Below are positions 14,534-21,704 of a DNA stretch of 41,733 nucleotides, in pieces (within the stretch, counting starts at the first letter, position 1; the number at the start of each line of letters is the position of its first letter). Under the pieces are notes generated by a model. It was not told where the DNA came from and did no database searches. It saw nothing but the letters and a program-made list of their open reading frames with translations. Both the position numbers and the translations under genes were made by a program. This DNA comes from CAYWJA01 sp964458485 (GTDB lineage Bacteria > Patescibacteriota > Gracilibacteria > UM-FILTER-43-11): the NCBI GenBank assembly GCA_964458485.1, contig CAYWJA010000011.1, positions 1 through 41,733 on the forward strand, written 5' to 3'.

Positions 14534-14740
14534 TTATATTATTGGAAATAATTCTAATCCAGGATTTTTTTTGCATGCCTCTGCTTCTGTACCGGAAACT
14601 AAAATGGGATCATAACCAAATGCTGCCCTAAACGTGCGCCTGAGACGCTTAATTTTACCTTGTGCCGCTTGTACCATTGATAATACTTCAGGTTTACGAG
14701 GGTCCTCTGCTAAAAAACTTATAAATGCTTCTTCTTCCAT
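14534..14740 (-). CDS. Small unknown protein of 68 residues
   Basis: The protein starts MEEEAFISFLAEDP and has a basic stretch (KIKRLRRTFRAAFGYD, about 29-44) that could touch nucleic acid or a membrane surface. No family is recognised. The case that it is real comes from position: it starts 12 bp after the purB stop and ends 3 bp before the GTG of the AlkD-like gene, all on one strand, so it fills the gap in a three-gene unit. There is no signal peptide or membrane helix. Confidence 0.6.
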   Translation of the reverse strand: MEEEAFISFLAEDPRKPEVLSMVQAAQGKIKRLRRTFRAAFGYDPILVSGTEAEACKKNPGLELFPII

Positions 14741-14752
14741 AGGGTTAAATAA

Positions 14753-16093
14753 TTATAAGGTATCAGCTACTCCAATATAAGTTGTAGGAGTTAATTTAAG
14801 CAATCTATCCTTATCTTCTTTTGGAATATCCAAAGTTTTTACAAATTTCTGAACTGTTTTTTGATTAACTTCTTTACCTCTAGTTAACTCTTTAAGTTTT
14901 TCATAAGCCTTTGGAACTGCATGTTTACGCATTACTGTTTGGATAGGCTCTGCAAGTAATGCCCAATTATTATCCAATTCCCGTTGAATAATTTTTTTGT
15001 TCAAGTCAAGCTTACTAAGTCCTTTTAAAGCGCTTTTGTAAGCCAATAAACTATAGCCAATAGCTACACCATTATTGCGTTGAACAGTGCTATCGGTTAA
15101 ATCTCGTTGCATTCTGCTTACTGGTAATTTATCCGATAAATGTCGAAGTAGTGCATTAGCAAGACCAATATTTCCCTCAGAATTTTCAAAGTCTATTGGG
15201 TTAACTTTATGTGGCATTGTGGAACTTCCTACTTCTCCAGCAACCACTTTTTGTTTAAATACGCCACGGCTTATATACATCCACATATCACGATTTAAAT
15301 CTAAAAGAATAGTATTAAATAATGCTATATGGTTAAATACCTCAGCTTGATAATCATGCTCTTCGATCTGTGTTGTAATCGGATTATATATAAGCCCCAA
15401 ATTTTTCACGAATTTCTGGCTGAATTTTATCCAATTTACTTTTAGGTAAGCAGATAGATGCGCCCCAAATGTTCCTGTGGCACCATTTAATTTTCCAAAA
15501 TATGTTTGTTTTTTTAAATGATCAATTTGTCGTTGTAGTCTTTTTGCAAAGACTTTTAATTCCTTACCAACGGTAGTAGGGGAGGCAGGCTGCCCATGAG
15601 TAAGGGAGAGTAGGGGAGTCTTTTTCCACTTTTTTGCAAGTTGAGTAATTTTTTTGTTCAATGTGTTCATTTCCGGCAAAAGTACATCTACTATGCCACC
15701 CTTTAGCATCAGTGCGTACGATAGGTTATTGATGTCTTCGGAGGTGCATGCAAAGTGAATAAATTCCAAATGTTTTTTAAGGGAAGTTTTTTCAAGTTTA
15801 TCCTTAATATAATATTCAACAGCCTTTACATCATGATTAGTTACCCTTTCTATCTTTTTTACCTTTTCTGCCTCTTTTTCATCGAATTTTTCTACAATAT
15901 CCTCCAGTAATTTTAATTCTTTATCAGAAAAAGGCGGTAATTCTTTTATATCTGGTTCTGCAGAAAGCATCATAAAGAAGCTTATTTCTACAATTAATCT
16001 GTATTTTATAAGCCCGTATTCAGAAAAGTAAGGAAAAAGATCTTTTACTTTACCAGCATATCTGCCATCTAATGGTGAGAGTGATGTGATCAT
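14753..16093 (-). CDS. purB: Adenylosuccinate lyase
   Basis: PurB cleaves fumarate from SAICAR and from adenylosuccinate, two steps of purine synthesis. The 446 residues match the enterobacterial-type enzyme (about 456) from the very start, ITSLSPLDGRYAGKV. The fumarase-superfamily signature SSTMPHKVNP begins at residue 290 and carries the catalytic serine of the flexible loop. HFACTSEDINN (about 109-119) and THGQPASPTT, with the substrate-binding His, are also in place. The C-terminal part ends at TYIGVADTL, so it appears complete. No other purine genes are in the window. It heads a unit with the 68-residue gene and the alkD-like gene. A possible promoter lies 27 bp upstream. Confidence 0.96.
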   Translation of the reverse strand: MITSLSPLDGRYAGKVKDLFPYFSEYGLIKYRLIVEISFFMMLSAEPDIKELPPFSDKELKLLEDIVEKFDEKEAEKVKKIERVTNHDVKAVEYYIKDKLEKTSLKKHLEFIHFACTSEDINNLSYALMLKGGIVDVLLPEMNTLNKKITQLAKKWKKTPLLSLTHGQPASPTTVGKELKVFAKRLQRQIDHLKKQTYFGKLNGATGTFGAHLSAYLKVNWIKFSQKFVKNLGLIYNPITTQIEEHDYQAEVFNHIALFNTILLDLNRDMWMYISRGVFKQKVVAGEVGSSTMPHKVNPIDFENSEGNIGLANALLRHLSDKLPVSRMQRDLTDSTVQRNNGVAIGYSLLAYKSALKGLSKLDLNKKIIQRELDNNWALLAEPIQTVMRKHAVPKAYEKLKELTRGKEVNQKTVQKFVKTLDIPKEDKDRLLKLTPTTYIGVADTL

Positions 16094-16119
16094 AATATTT
16101 TGTTTAATTATTATTTAAC

Positions 16120-16148
16120 ATTTAACATTGTAGTAATTAGTATATCAA
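16120..16148 (-). promoter_or_regulatory. Possible purB promoter, TTGATA-17-TTAAAT
   Basis: On the minus strand TTGATA (16143-16148) lies 17 bp before TTAAAT (16120-16125). The -10 is weak. The spacing and the short leader to the ATG at 16093 support it. It is back to back with the plus-strand promoter at 16170. Confidence 0.4.
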
Positions 16149-16169
16149 ATAGAATATTTAAGATACATA

Positions 16170-16197
16170 TTGACATTTTTTTATTTTAATTTACAAT
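16170..16197 (+). promoter_or_regulatory. Sigma70-type promoter, TTGACA-16-TACAAT
   Basis: A perfect -35 (16170-16175) is followed after 16 bp by TACAAT (16192-16197). Transcription from about 16204 would give a leader of only about 24 nt to the ATG at 16228, with no Shine-Dalgarno sequence but with the 12-mer TAAAGTTGCCTA at 16213-16224. Confidence 0.7.
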
Positions 16198-16227
16198 ATA
16201 CCTCTAATTATTTAAAGTTGCCTAAAC

Positions 16228-16734
16228 ATGAGATTAAAAGAAGCATTAGTAATCGGATCTATACCAGCAACAATAGCTGCCGGATGTCATCCTGGTTTAG
16301 TCAATAAAAGACCCATCAATAATTTATCTCCTACTAGCGTAGAAGTAAGTTTGCCTGGGTTAGATGGTATGATTAGAGATACACATGCCAAGACTGCTGG
16401 CGTGCTAGCAGGTGAAATTGAAAAAGATATAGATAGGACATTACTTAGATCTTTAGATACAAGAACACTTTTAAGAATGGCACAAAGGTCACTTAAGCAA
16501 GCAGGGTTACAACTAAGGGCAAGAACTCAAAAACCACCAATGACTGTAGATCAATTTCATGATATTTGTATCCCAAGGCGGGTATTAGCGAGAATTAGAG
16601 AAGAAGGGTTAACGGCAACTCAGAGAAAAGCATTATTAAAATGTTTTACGGGATTGGCAGTAGATCAGGAAATGGATGATGTGGTAACTAGGGCAATTGG
16701 ATCACAATTTAATCCAGTATTTAGACCTGAATAA
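16228..16734 (+). CDS. Small possible lipoprotein or secreted protein, unknown
   Basis: The 168 residues begin MRLKEALVIGSIPATIAAGC, which looks like a short export signal ending at a cysteine. AAGC is an acceptable but weak lipobox, so lipid attachment is possible and not certain. The mature part is mostly helical and basic (RTLLRMAQRSLKQAGLQLRAR near 75-95), with three further cysteines. No family is recognised. It has its own strong promoter 30 bp upstream and a good terminator just after the stop, so it is a single-gene unit between purB and pnp, which lie on the opposite strand on either side. Confidence 0.65.
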   Translation: MRLKEALVIGSIPATIAAGCHPGLVNKRPINNLSPTSVEVSLPGLDGMIRDTHAKTAGVLAGEIEKDIDRTLLRSLDTRTLLRMAQRSLKQAGLQLRARTQKPPMTVDQFHDICIPRRVLARIREEGLTATQRKALLKCFTGLAVDQEMDDVVTRAIGSQFNPVFRPE

Positions 16735-16748
16735 TAAACCCAATTACC

Positions 16749-16784
16749 AAAAACCCCATCTGTATTAATAAGATAGGGTTTTTT
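16749..16784 (+). terminator. Rho-independent terminator, probably bidirectional
   Basis: AAAAACCCCATCT (16749-16761) pairs with AGATAGGGTTTTT (16771-16783) with a single mismatch, followed by T residues on the plus strand. The A-run on the left gives a T-run when read from the minus strand, so pnp could use it too. It starts 15 bp after the stop at 16734. Confidence 0.85.
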
Positions 16785-16799
16785 AAATATATTTTTTTA

Positions 16800-16861
16800 A
16801 GGGATCTCTCTGTTGTAATCGGGATGAAAAAAAGTAAATCTGAGATCTGAGTTCTGAGATA
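16800..16861. repeat. Degenerate TCTGAG word repeat after pnp
   Basis: TCTGAG occurs three times (16834-16858) and belongs to the same word family as the AGATCTC array at 4747-4770. GGGATCTCTC and CGGGATGA upstream look like decayed parts of a GTCATCC-type element. Confidence 0.4.
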
Positions 16862-18976
16862 TTAAGCTTCCGGCTGCTTAATTCCTTTCATACTCATCTT
16901 AAATTTACCGCTTCTTTCGTCTATTGCAAGTAATTTGGTATTTACTATTTGACCTTCTTTTAAGAATTTACTTACATCTTCTACATATTCGTCAGCAACT
17001 TCAGAAACGTGAATCATACCTTCTTTGCCTGGCATAAATTCAACTAAGCCGCCAAATTCGAACATTTTGGTTACTTTTACATTTTCGTAAACTTTACCAA
17101 CTTCCGGATCAGCTGTAATACCTACGATCCAGTCTTTTGCTTTTTGACCTTTTTCTGCCCCTACTGTTGTAATAATAACACTACCGTCATCTTCTATATC
17201 AATAGAATCAACACCGGTCTCATCAATAATTTTATTTATCATTTCACCTCCTGGTCCGATTATGAATCGGATTTTATCTGGATGTACCTTCATGCTAATT
17301 AATTGTGGTGCATAAGGAGACATTTCAGTTCTTGGTTCTGGAATAACTTTTAGCATTGCATCTAATATTTCAAGTTTACCAGTCTTTGCCTGCTCAAGTG
17401 CTTCTTTAAAGATGATATCTGGAATACACTTTAGTTTAATATCCATTTGAATAGCTGTAATACCGTCGCGAGTACCTGTTACTTTAAAGTCCATATCACC
17501 ACCCATATCTTCTTCATCCTGTAAATCGGTAAGTACTTTGTAATTACTTGGATCATCGTGGCTGGTCATTAGGCCCATGGCAATACCTGCAACAGGCTTT
17601 TTAAGCGGTACACCAGCATCCATAAGGGCAAGTGTAGATCCGCAGGTTGCAGCCATTGAGCTACTGCCATTAGATGCCAAAATTTCTGTTACTGTTCTTA
17701 TTGTATAAGGGAAGTCTTCTTTTGCAGGAAGCATTGGTTGAATCGCACGTTCTGCTAGTGCTCCGTGCCCAACTTCTCTGTTTCCTGTAAATAATCGGTT
17801 GCTGGTTTCCCCTACAGAAAAAGGTGGAAAATTATAATGATGGAAATAATGCTTTTTATATTCACCTTCAATACCATCTACAATTTGCGCATCCCCAGGA
17901 GACCCGAGTGTACAAAGAGTTAATCCTTGTGTTTCACCTCTGTTAAACAATCCGGAACCATGAGTTCTAGGAAATAATCCTACCTCAACAGAAAGTGGGC
18001 GGATTTCATCCATTTTTCTTCCGCCAATACGTTTCTCATTTTCTAAAATATTTTTTCTAACAATCTTCTTTACAAGTTTTTCCATACCACCTCTAATTTG
18101 ACCTAAATCACTTTCTTCCACTTTATCTTTAAAATGCTCTTCTGCTTCTTTAGTTAGTTCTCTGAAGTATCCAAAACGTTCTAACTTATTAGTTTTTTCG
18201 TACAAAGCAGTCATTATTTTATCGGCATAGTTTGTATCTATATATTCAGATATTTCTTTATTTTTTTCTGGTGGAGTGAATTCGATTTTAGGTTTACCAA
18301 TTTTATCTTGAATATCTTTAATGAATTGGGCGATTTTTTGACCTTCTTTTTTGCCAAAAGCAATTGCTTCCAGCATTTTTTCTTCTGTAACTTCATTTGC
18401 TCCAGCTTCAATCATTATTATGTTGTTTGGGTCGCTGGATACAATTAAATCTAAATCTGATTTATCGCGTGCTTCATGTGTTGGATTTAAAATGAATTCT
18501 CCATCAATTATTCCTACTCGTACAGTAGCTGTTGGTCCTTCGAATGGGATATCGGAGATGGCAAGTGCAACAGAACCTGCTATTGTAGCAATCATGTCAT
18601 GCTCATTTTCAATATCATATGAAAGGGTAGTGAGCATAACCTGAATGTCGTTGTGAAAATCTTTAGGAAAAAGTGGCCTATAAGTTCTATCTGCAACTCT
18701 TGCCATTAAAATTTTATCATCACTAGGGCGCATTTCCCGTTTCATAAAACGGCTGGATTTGATTTTACCACTGGCATACATTTTTTCCTGATAATTTACC
18801 ATTAATGGTAAAAAGTTTACGCCAGCACGTGGTTCTTTACCCATTGTTGCTGTAGCAAGAATAACTGTATCGCCAAAACGTACAGTACAGCTTCCATTGG
18901 CTTGTTGAGCCAGCTTACCAGTCTCAACGACTAGTTCACTATTGCCTAGTGGCATACTAAATTGTTGTGGTTCCAT
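16862..18976 (-). CDS. pnp: Polyribonucleotide nucleotidyltransferase (PNPase)
   Basis: PNPase degrades RNA from the 3' end with phosphate and can add tails in reverse. With the ATG at 18976 the protein has 704 residues, the usual length. An upstream ATG at 19021 would add 15 hydrophobic residues that do not belong to the family. The first RNase PH-like domain starts with GNSELVVETGKLAQQANGS and has RPLFPKDF. The second core includes TGNREVGHGALAERA and SSMAATCGSTLALMDAGVP. The KH domain is visible at IRFIIGPGGEMINKIIDETG, and the S1 domain follows (VGKVYENVKVTKM...GKEGMIHVSE) to the C-terminus. It lies downstream of rpsO, the classic pairing in bacteria. The leader contains a perfect 50-bp palindrome. 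Confidence 0.97.
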   Translation of the reverse strand: MEPQQFSMPLGNSELVVETGKLAQQANGSCTVRFGDTVILATATMGKEPRAGVNFLPLMVNYQEKMYASGKIKSSRFMKREMRPSDDKILMARVADRTYRPLFPKDFHNDIQVMLTTLSYDIENEHDMIATIAGSVALAISDIPFEGPTATVRVGIIDGEFILNPTHEARDKSDLDLIVSSDPNNIIMIEAGANEVTEEKMLEAIAFGKKEGQKIAQFIKDIQDKIGKPKIEFTPPEKNKEISEYIDTNYADKIMTALYEKTNKLERFGYFRELTKEAEEHFKDKVEESDLGQIRGGMEKLVKKIVRKNILENEKRIGGRKMDEIRPLSVEVGLFPRTHGSGLFNRGETQGLTLCTLGSPGDAQIVDGIEGEYKKHYFHHYNFPPFSVGETSNRLFTGNREVGHGALAERAIQPMLPAKEDFPYTIRTVTEILASNGSSSMAATCGSTLALMDAGVPLKKPVAGIAMGLMTSHDDPSNYKVLTDLQDEEDMGGDMDFKVTGTRDGITAIQMDIKLKCIPDIIFKEALEQAKTGKLEILDAMLKVIPEPRTEMSPYAPQLISMKVHPDKIRFIIGPGGEMINKIIDETGVDSIDIEDDGSVIITTVGAEKGQKAKDWIVGITADPEVGKVYENVKVTKMFEFGGLVEFMPGKEGMIHVSEVADEYVEDVSKFLKEGQIVNTKLLAIDERSGKFKMSMKGIKQPEA

Positions 18977-19039
18977 AATAATTAATAAGTTAATAAATAA
19001 TATTATTACCTGGAGCCACAAGGTAAGGTCCCAAATTAC

Positions 19040-19089
19040 AATTTATTTTGGTAGATACGCGCCGCGGCGCGTATCTACCAAAATAAATT
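19040..19089. repeat. Perfect 50-bp palindrome in the rpsO-pnp spacer
   Basis: Bases 19040-19064 are exactly complementary to 19065-19089 with no loop. The centre reads GCGCCGCGGCGC and the flanks GGTAGATAC and GTATCTACC. In the pnp leader RNA it would be a very stable hairpin 64 nt before the ATG. The GTAGATACGCGCC core resembles widely spread bacterial palindromes. Confidence 0.95.
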
Positions 19090-19125
19090 ACAACTTGAAA
19101 CATTACTAAAATGACTCCAAAAAAC

Positions 19126-19165
19126 AAATAAGTAGAGATGCGCCGTGGCGCTTATTTACTTATTT
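19126..19165. repeat. Second, related palindrome overlapping the rpsO stop codon
   Basis: AAATAAGTA (19126-19134) pairs with TACTTATTT (19157-19165), and GCGCC pairs with GGCGC in the centre. It is a diverged version of the 50-bp palindrome at 19040 (compare GTAGAGATGCGCC with GTAGATACGCGCC). Its right arm includes the rpsO stop codon. Confidence 0.75.
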
Positions 19166-19423
19166 GCGAAGTTTTAAATTTTCAATAGTTTCCTGATAAA
19201 GTTCTAAATTTTTCTTTTTTAGATAGTTTAAAAGTTTACGGCGTTTACCAACCATTGCAAGTAAACCACGCCTACTATGAGCATCTTTTTTATGCTCCTT
19301 TAAATGTTCAGTAAGCTCATTGATACGTTCTGTTAAAATAGCGATTTGTACTACTGCTGAGCCAGTATCATCTTTATGTTTTGCATGTTTTGCAATTATT
19401 TTTTTCTTCTTTTCTCGTTGCAT
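19160..19423 (-). CDS. rpsO: Small ribosomal subunit protein uS15
   Basis: The 87 residues are full length for S15, which binds 16S rRNA early in 30S assembly. The typical sequence is clear: TGSAVVQIAILTERINELTEHLKEHKKDAHSRRGLLAMVGKRRKLLNYL, with the HSRRGLL rRNA-binding stretch and the GKRRKLL turn. The N-terminal ten residues are unusually lysine-rich. It is the first gene of an rpsO-pnp unit and has a good promoter 35 bp upstream. The stop codon lies inside the arm of a palindrome. Confidence 0.97.
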   Translation of the reverse strand: MQREKKKKIIAKHAKHKDDTGSAVVQIAILTERINELTEHLKEHKKDAHSRRGLLAMVGKRRKLLNYLKKKNLELYQETIENLKLRK

Positions 19424-19457
19424 ATTAAGGGGTTTCAGTTAAAAATATAGCAGGAAT

Positions 19458-19486
19458 ATTTTATCAGATTTAAAAAACTAAAGCAA
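19458..19486 (-). promoter_or_regulatory. rpsO promoter, TTGCTT-17-TAAAAT
   Basis: On the minus strand TTGCTT (19481-19486) is 17 bp from TAAAAT (19458-19463). The leader to the ATG at 19423 would be about 28 nt. The -35 again has C at its fourth position, like TTGCAT elsewhere in the window. Confidence 0.65.
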
Positions 19487-19504
19487 GACCTTTATTAGGT
19501 AAAA

Positions 19505-19642
19505 ACCAAATTTCAAGTCCAAAATTCAAAATAAGCTCCAAATTCCAATATTCAAATAACAATACTTACTATTGAGTTAGTAAAGTTTAAATTTGTTGTT
19601 TTGATATTGAGATTTATTTTGTGCTTTGGGCTTAGAATTTGA
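19505..19642. repeat. Inverted repeat of CAAATTTC / GAGATTTATTTTGTGC words
   Basis: The left part is a run of words such as CAAATTTCAAGTCC and AAAATTCAAAATAAGC. The right part has GATATTGAGATTTATTTTG, TGCTTTGGGCTTAG and AATTTGAGATTT and is broadly complementary to the left. The loop is near 19563-19590. It fills the spacer between the corA stop (19646) and the rpsO promoter. Very similar words fill 22446-22573 and 39958-40079. Confidence 0.75.
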
Positions 19643-19645
19643 GAT

Positions 19646-20566
19646 TTATAACCACTTATTCCATTTAAATACTCCAAACATAAGCACAATTATAATCATC
19701 ATAGATATAATTATGCTCCAAAAATGTTCAATGCTACCCATGGCCTGGCCAAAAGGCAATTTCACATTCATTCCAAAAAGACCTGTAAGAAAGGTTAATG
19801 GTAGCATTATCACAGAAAATACCGTCAGAGTACGCATTGTATTATTTATTTTATGCGATAGTAATGATTCGTTTGTGTCCTCAAGTGATTCAATAATTTC
19901 TTTTTGAGTTTCCATGATATTCCATAGTTTTTCTATTTGATCCACTACGTCATCAAAATAAATCTCCAGATGATCTGGTAAAAATCTTTTTTGCTTATGC
20001 TCTAATGCTGCAATTACAGTACGTTGCGGCAATAGGATTTTACGCAAGGTTATAATGTTCTTTTTAGTTACCATTATGTCGAATAGCTGATCTTTAACAT
20101 GTGAAGTTTCGAATATTGCCTGCTCAATATGCTTCAAGGTAACTTGAATTTTATCTGTTATCGAAAAAGACGAGCTAAAAAGATTACTTATTACAGAGTA
20201 AAGTAAATAACCTGTACTTTCTCCAAAAAAAGTATTTTTTGCCTTAGGTGATTTTTTACATTTTTCGAATATTTTATTTAATTCATCTAAATGCCCATCG
20301 TGAATTGTTATGAGGTAGTTTTGTCCTATAAAAATATTCACCTGTTCAGTTGCAATATGTCGCGTTCTGCGATTGTAGTAGGGGAACTGAAGTATAATAA
20401 ACAGGTATTTTTCATATTCATCTATCTTAGGCCTTTGACTTTCAGATAGACAATCCTCTAAATCCAAAGTATGAAATTTATACTTTTTTTTAAGAGAAAG
20501 AATTTCTTCTTCGTTTGGATTAACAAGGTTTAGCCAGTGATTATCGTTATGTGTAATTTTAGGCAT
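19646..20566 (-). CDS. corA: CorA-type magnesium/divalent cation transporter
   Basis: CorA forms a pentameric channel for Mg2+ with a large cytoplasmic funnel and two C-terminal membrane helices. The 306 residues end with the first helix (VFSVIMLPLTFLTGLF), the invariant GMN motif at 265-267, and the second helix (about 282-300) with a basic KWNKWL tail. The loop after GMN reads VKLPFGQAM where many family members have an acidic MPEL-like stretch. The N-terminal domain includes HDGHLDELNKIF and the long helix with TLRKILLPQRTVIAAL. Start is the ATG at 20566, immediately preceded by a tandem repeat. It is part of a run of minus-strand genes but its spacers are all filled with inverted repeats. 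Confidence 0.94.
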   Translation of the reverse strand: MPKITHNDNHWLNLVNPNEEEILSLKKKYKFHTLDLEDCLSESQRPKIDEYEKYLFIILQFPYYNRRTRHIATEQVNIFIGQNYLITIHDGHLDELNKIFEKCKKSPKAKNTFFGESTGYLLYSVISNLFSSSFSITDKIQVTLKHIEQAIFETSHVKDQLFDIMVTKKNIITLRKILLPQRTVIAALEHKQKRFLPDHLEIYFDDVVDQIEKLWNIMETQKEIIESLEDTNESLLSHKINNTMRTLTVFSVIMLPLTFLTGLFGMNVKLPFGQAMGSIEHFWSIIISMMIIIVLMFGVFKWNKWL

Positions 20567-20678
20567 GTTTCCGATTGGTGACCCGATTGGGGACCCGATT
20601 GGTGACCCGATTGGGGAAAATTTGGTAAACCCCTATTGGATCTCCTATTGGATCCACCCATTGGATCCCCTATAGGGA
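20567..20678. repeat. Stop-to-start inverted repeat with tandem arms (CCAAT family)
   Basis: Read on the minus strand, the spacer starts right at the TAA of the 134-residue gene. It has units such as GGATCCAATGGGT, GGATCCAATAGGA and GATCCAATAGGGG, then an AT linker (TTTACCAAATTTT). Four units of CCCCAATCGGGTCA type follow and run into the corA ATG. The order and the words match those at 775-898, where the downstream gene is a glycosyltransferase on the other strand. The two arms are imperfectly complementary. Confidence 0.85.
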
Positions 20679-21083
20679 TTACTTCTTTTTCCTAGGTAAA
20701 TACTTATTTTTTATTTTTTTATATTTCGCTTGATTACTCCTTTTTTTATAGTCTTTGCCGAAGCAAATGCTTACCTTAATTGTCCAGTATATTATATATA
20801 TAAATAGTATAATCCACCAGATTCTCATTGAGATAAACGGTACCCCGGCTTCACGAACAAATAATAAAAAGAGGAGAATAGTTGCAAATGTAAAAAATTT
20901 ACCCGGATATCGCTTTATTATTTTTTTTACAATTGGATCTTTGGTAAATTTTGTACGGTATACTTTTAGGGCTATCCCAAGTATTAACAGAAGGCCTATT
21001 AACACTAGGGTTAATTGAGTGTATTGAAAATCCGGATTCGGATGTGTATTGAGATAATATTTTAATGTTAGTAGTTTATCCAT
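20679..21083 (-). CDS. Small membrane protein, unknown
   Basis: The 134 residues contain three hydrophobic helices (about 22-40, 63-79 and 84-105), a basic loop between the first two (KFTKDPIVKKIIKRYPGKF), and a strongly basic C-terminal tail of about 25 residues (KRSNQAKYKKIKNKYLPRKKK region). No family is recognised. The tail is predicted inside by the positive-inside rule. It lies upstream of corA on the same strand with a repeat-filled spacer of 112 bp, so cotranscription is possible but not shown. Start is the ATG at 21083. Confidence 0.7.
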   Translation of the reverse strand: MDKLLTLKYYLNTHPNPDFQYTQLTLVLIGLLLILGIALKVYRTKFTKDPIVKKIIKRYPGKFFTFATILLFLLFVREAGVPFISMRIWWIILFIYIIYWTIKVSICFGKDYKKRSNQAKYKKIKNKYLPRKKK

Positions 21084-21084
21084 T

Positions 21085-21168
21085 TTTTTAGTGCTGTAGT
21101 GCTGTAGTCCTTTAGTGCCTACTGATCAAATTCTATAGCACAGGACTATAGGACTAAAGCACTAAAAA
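21085..21168. repeat. Inverted repeat of AGTGCTGTAGT words
   Basis: The left arm (21085-21120) has TTTTTAGTGCTGTAG twice in part, then TCCTTTAGTGCC. The right arm (21142-21168) has AGGACTATAGGACTAAAGCACTAAAAA. The end TTTTTAGTGC pairs exactly with GCACTAAAAA. The element fills the entire spacer between two minus-strand membrane protein genes. Confidence 0.8.
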
Positions 21169-21169
21169 G

Positions 21170-21562
21170 TTATTTTACCTTAGCAGGTTTTTTGCTGATT
21201 TTTTTAATAGTCACCTTCCTTCGAGGTCGTACTGTTTTCTTTTTCTCAATGTTTTCCATAATTAATTTATGCTCTAATTCTTCGTAATAACGCTCGGTAG
21301 TAGTTTTGCTAGGTCTAATTATTAAATATAAAAGCACCCCAAGCACAGGAAATGCAATATTTAAGAAAATAGAAATAACCTGAAATATAATACTATCAGA
21401 TCTATTAATTGCATCTCTTGTAACCCACACAATAGTGGAAAGCCATAGTAATCCCGCATATATTAAGGCACCGAGTCCAATATTTTTAAAAGATGGTGTG
21501 CTTGCGAAATTTACAATTGCATTTAGATCAATGTTTGTAAGTAGTGAATTTATATCTGGCAT
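21170..21562 (-). CDS. Membrane protein with basic C-terminal tail, unknown
   Basis: With the ATG at 21562 the protein has 130 residues. An ATG at 21601 would add 13 residues that come from the upstream repeat. It has two hydrophobic helices (about 28-45 and 57-78) around VTRDAINRSDS, then a charged segment with ERYYEELEHKLIMENIEKK and a very basic tail (RPRRKVTIKKISKKPAKVK). The second half of the core (FLNIAFPVLGVLLYLIIRPS) resembles the small phospholipase D-nuclease-like N-terminal membrane domain in outline, but that is a loose resemblance. No function can be assigned. Confidence 0.65.
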   Translation of the reverse strand: MPDINSLLTNIDLNAIVNFASTPSFKNIGLGALIYAGLLWLSTIVWVTRDAINRSDSIIFQVISIFLNIAFPVLGVLLYLIIRPSKTTTERYYEELEHKLIMENIEKKKTVRPRRKVTIKKISKKPAKVK

Positions 21563-21577
21563 AATAATTTTATTTAG

Positions 21578-21704
21578 AATTTCGCATTTCTGATTTCGCA
21601 TTCATATTTGGCATTTGCTCATTTTGCATTAATTAGCTAATTAGTAATTGCTAAATGTAAAATGCAGGAATGACATTGCGAAATCTGATATGCGAAATGC
21701 GAAA
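21578..21704. repeat. Inverted repeat of TTTCGCAT words, stop-to-start
   Basis: The left arm (21578-21637: AATTTCGCATTTCTG, ATTTCGCATTC, TTTGGCATTTGC, CATTTTGCATTAATTAGC) pairs with the right arm (21642-21705: TTAGTAATTGCTAAATG, AAATGCAGGAATGACATTGC, GAAATCTGATATGCGAAAT, GCGAAATT). The loop is only a few bases. It reaches the stop codon of the Lgt-like gene at 21705. Confidence 0.85.

Noticed and set aside
16862..19021. Longer PNPase with 15 extra hydrophobic residues
   Set aside because: The added residues do not fit the family; the ATG at 18976 gives the usual N-terminus.
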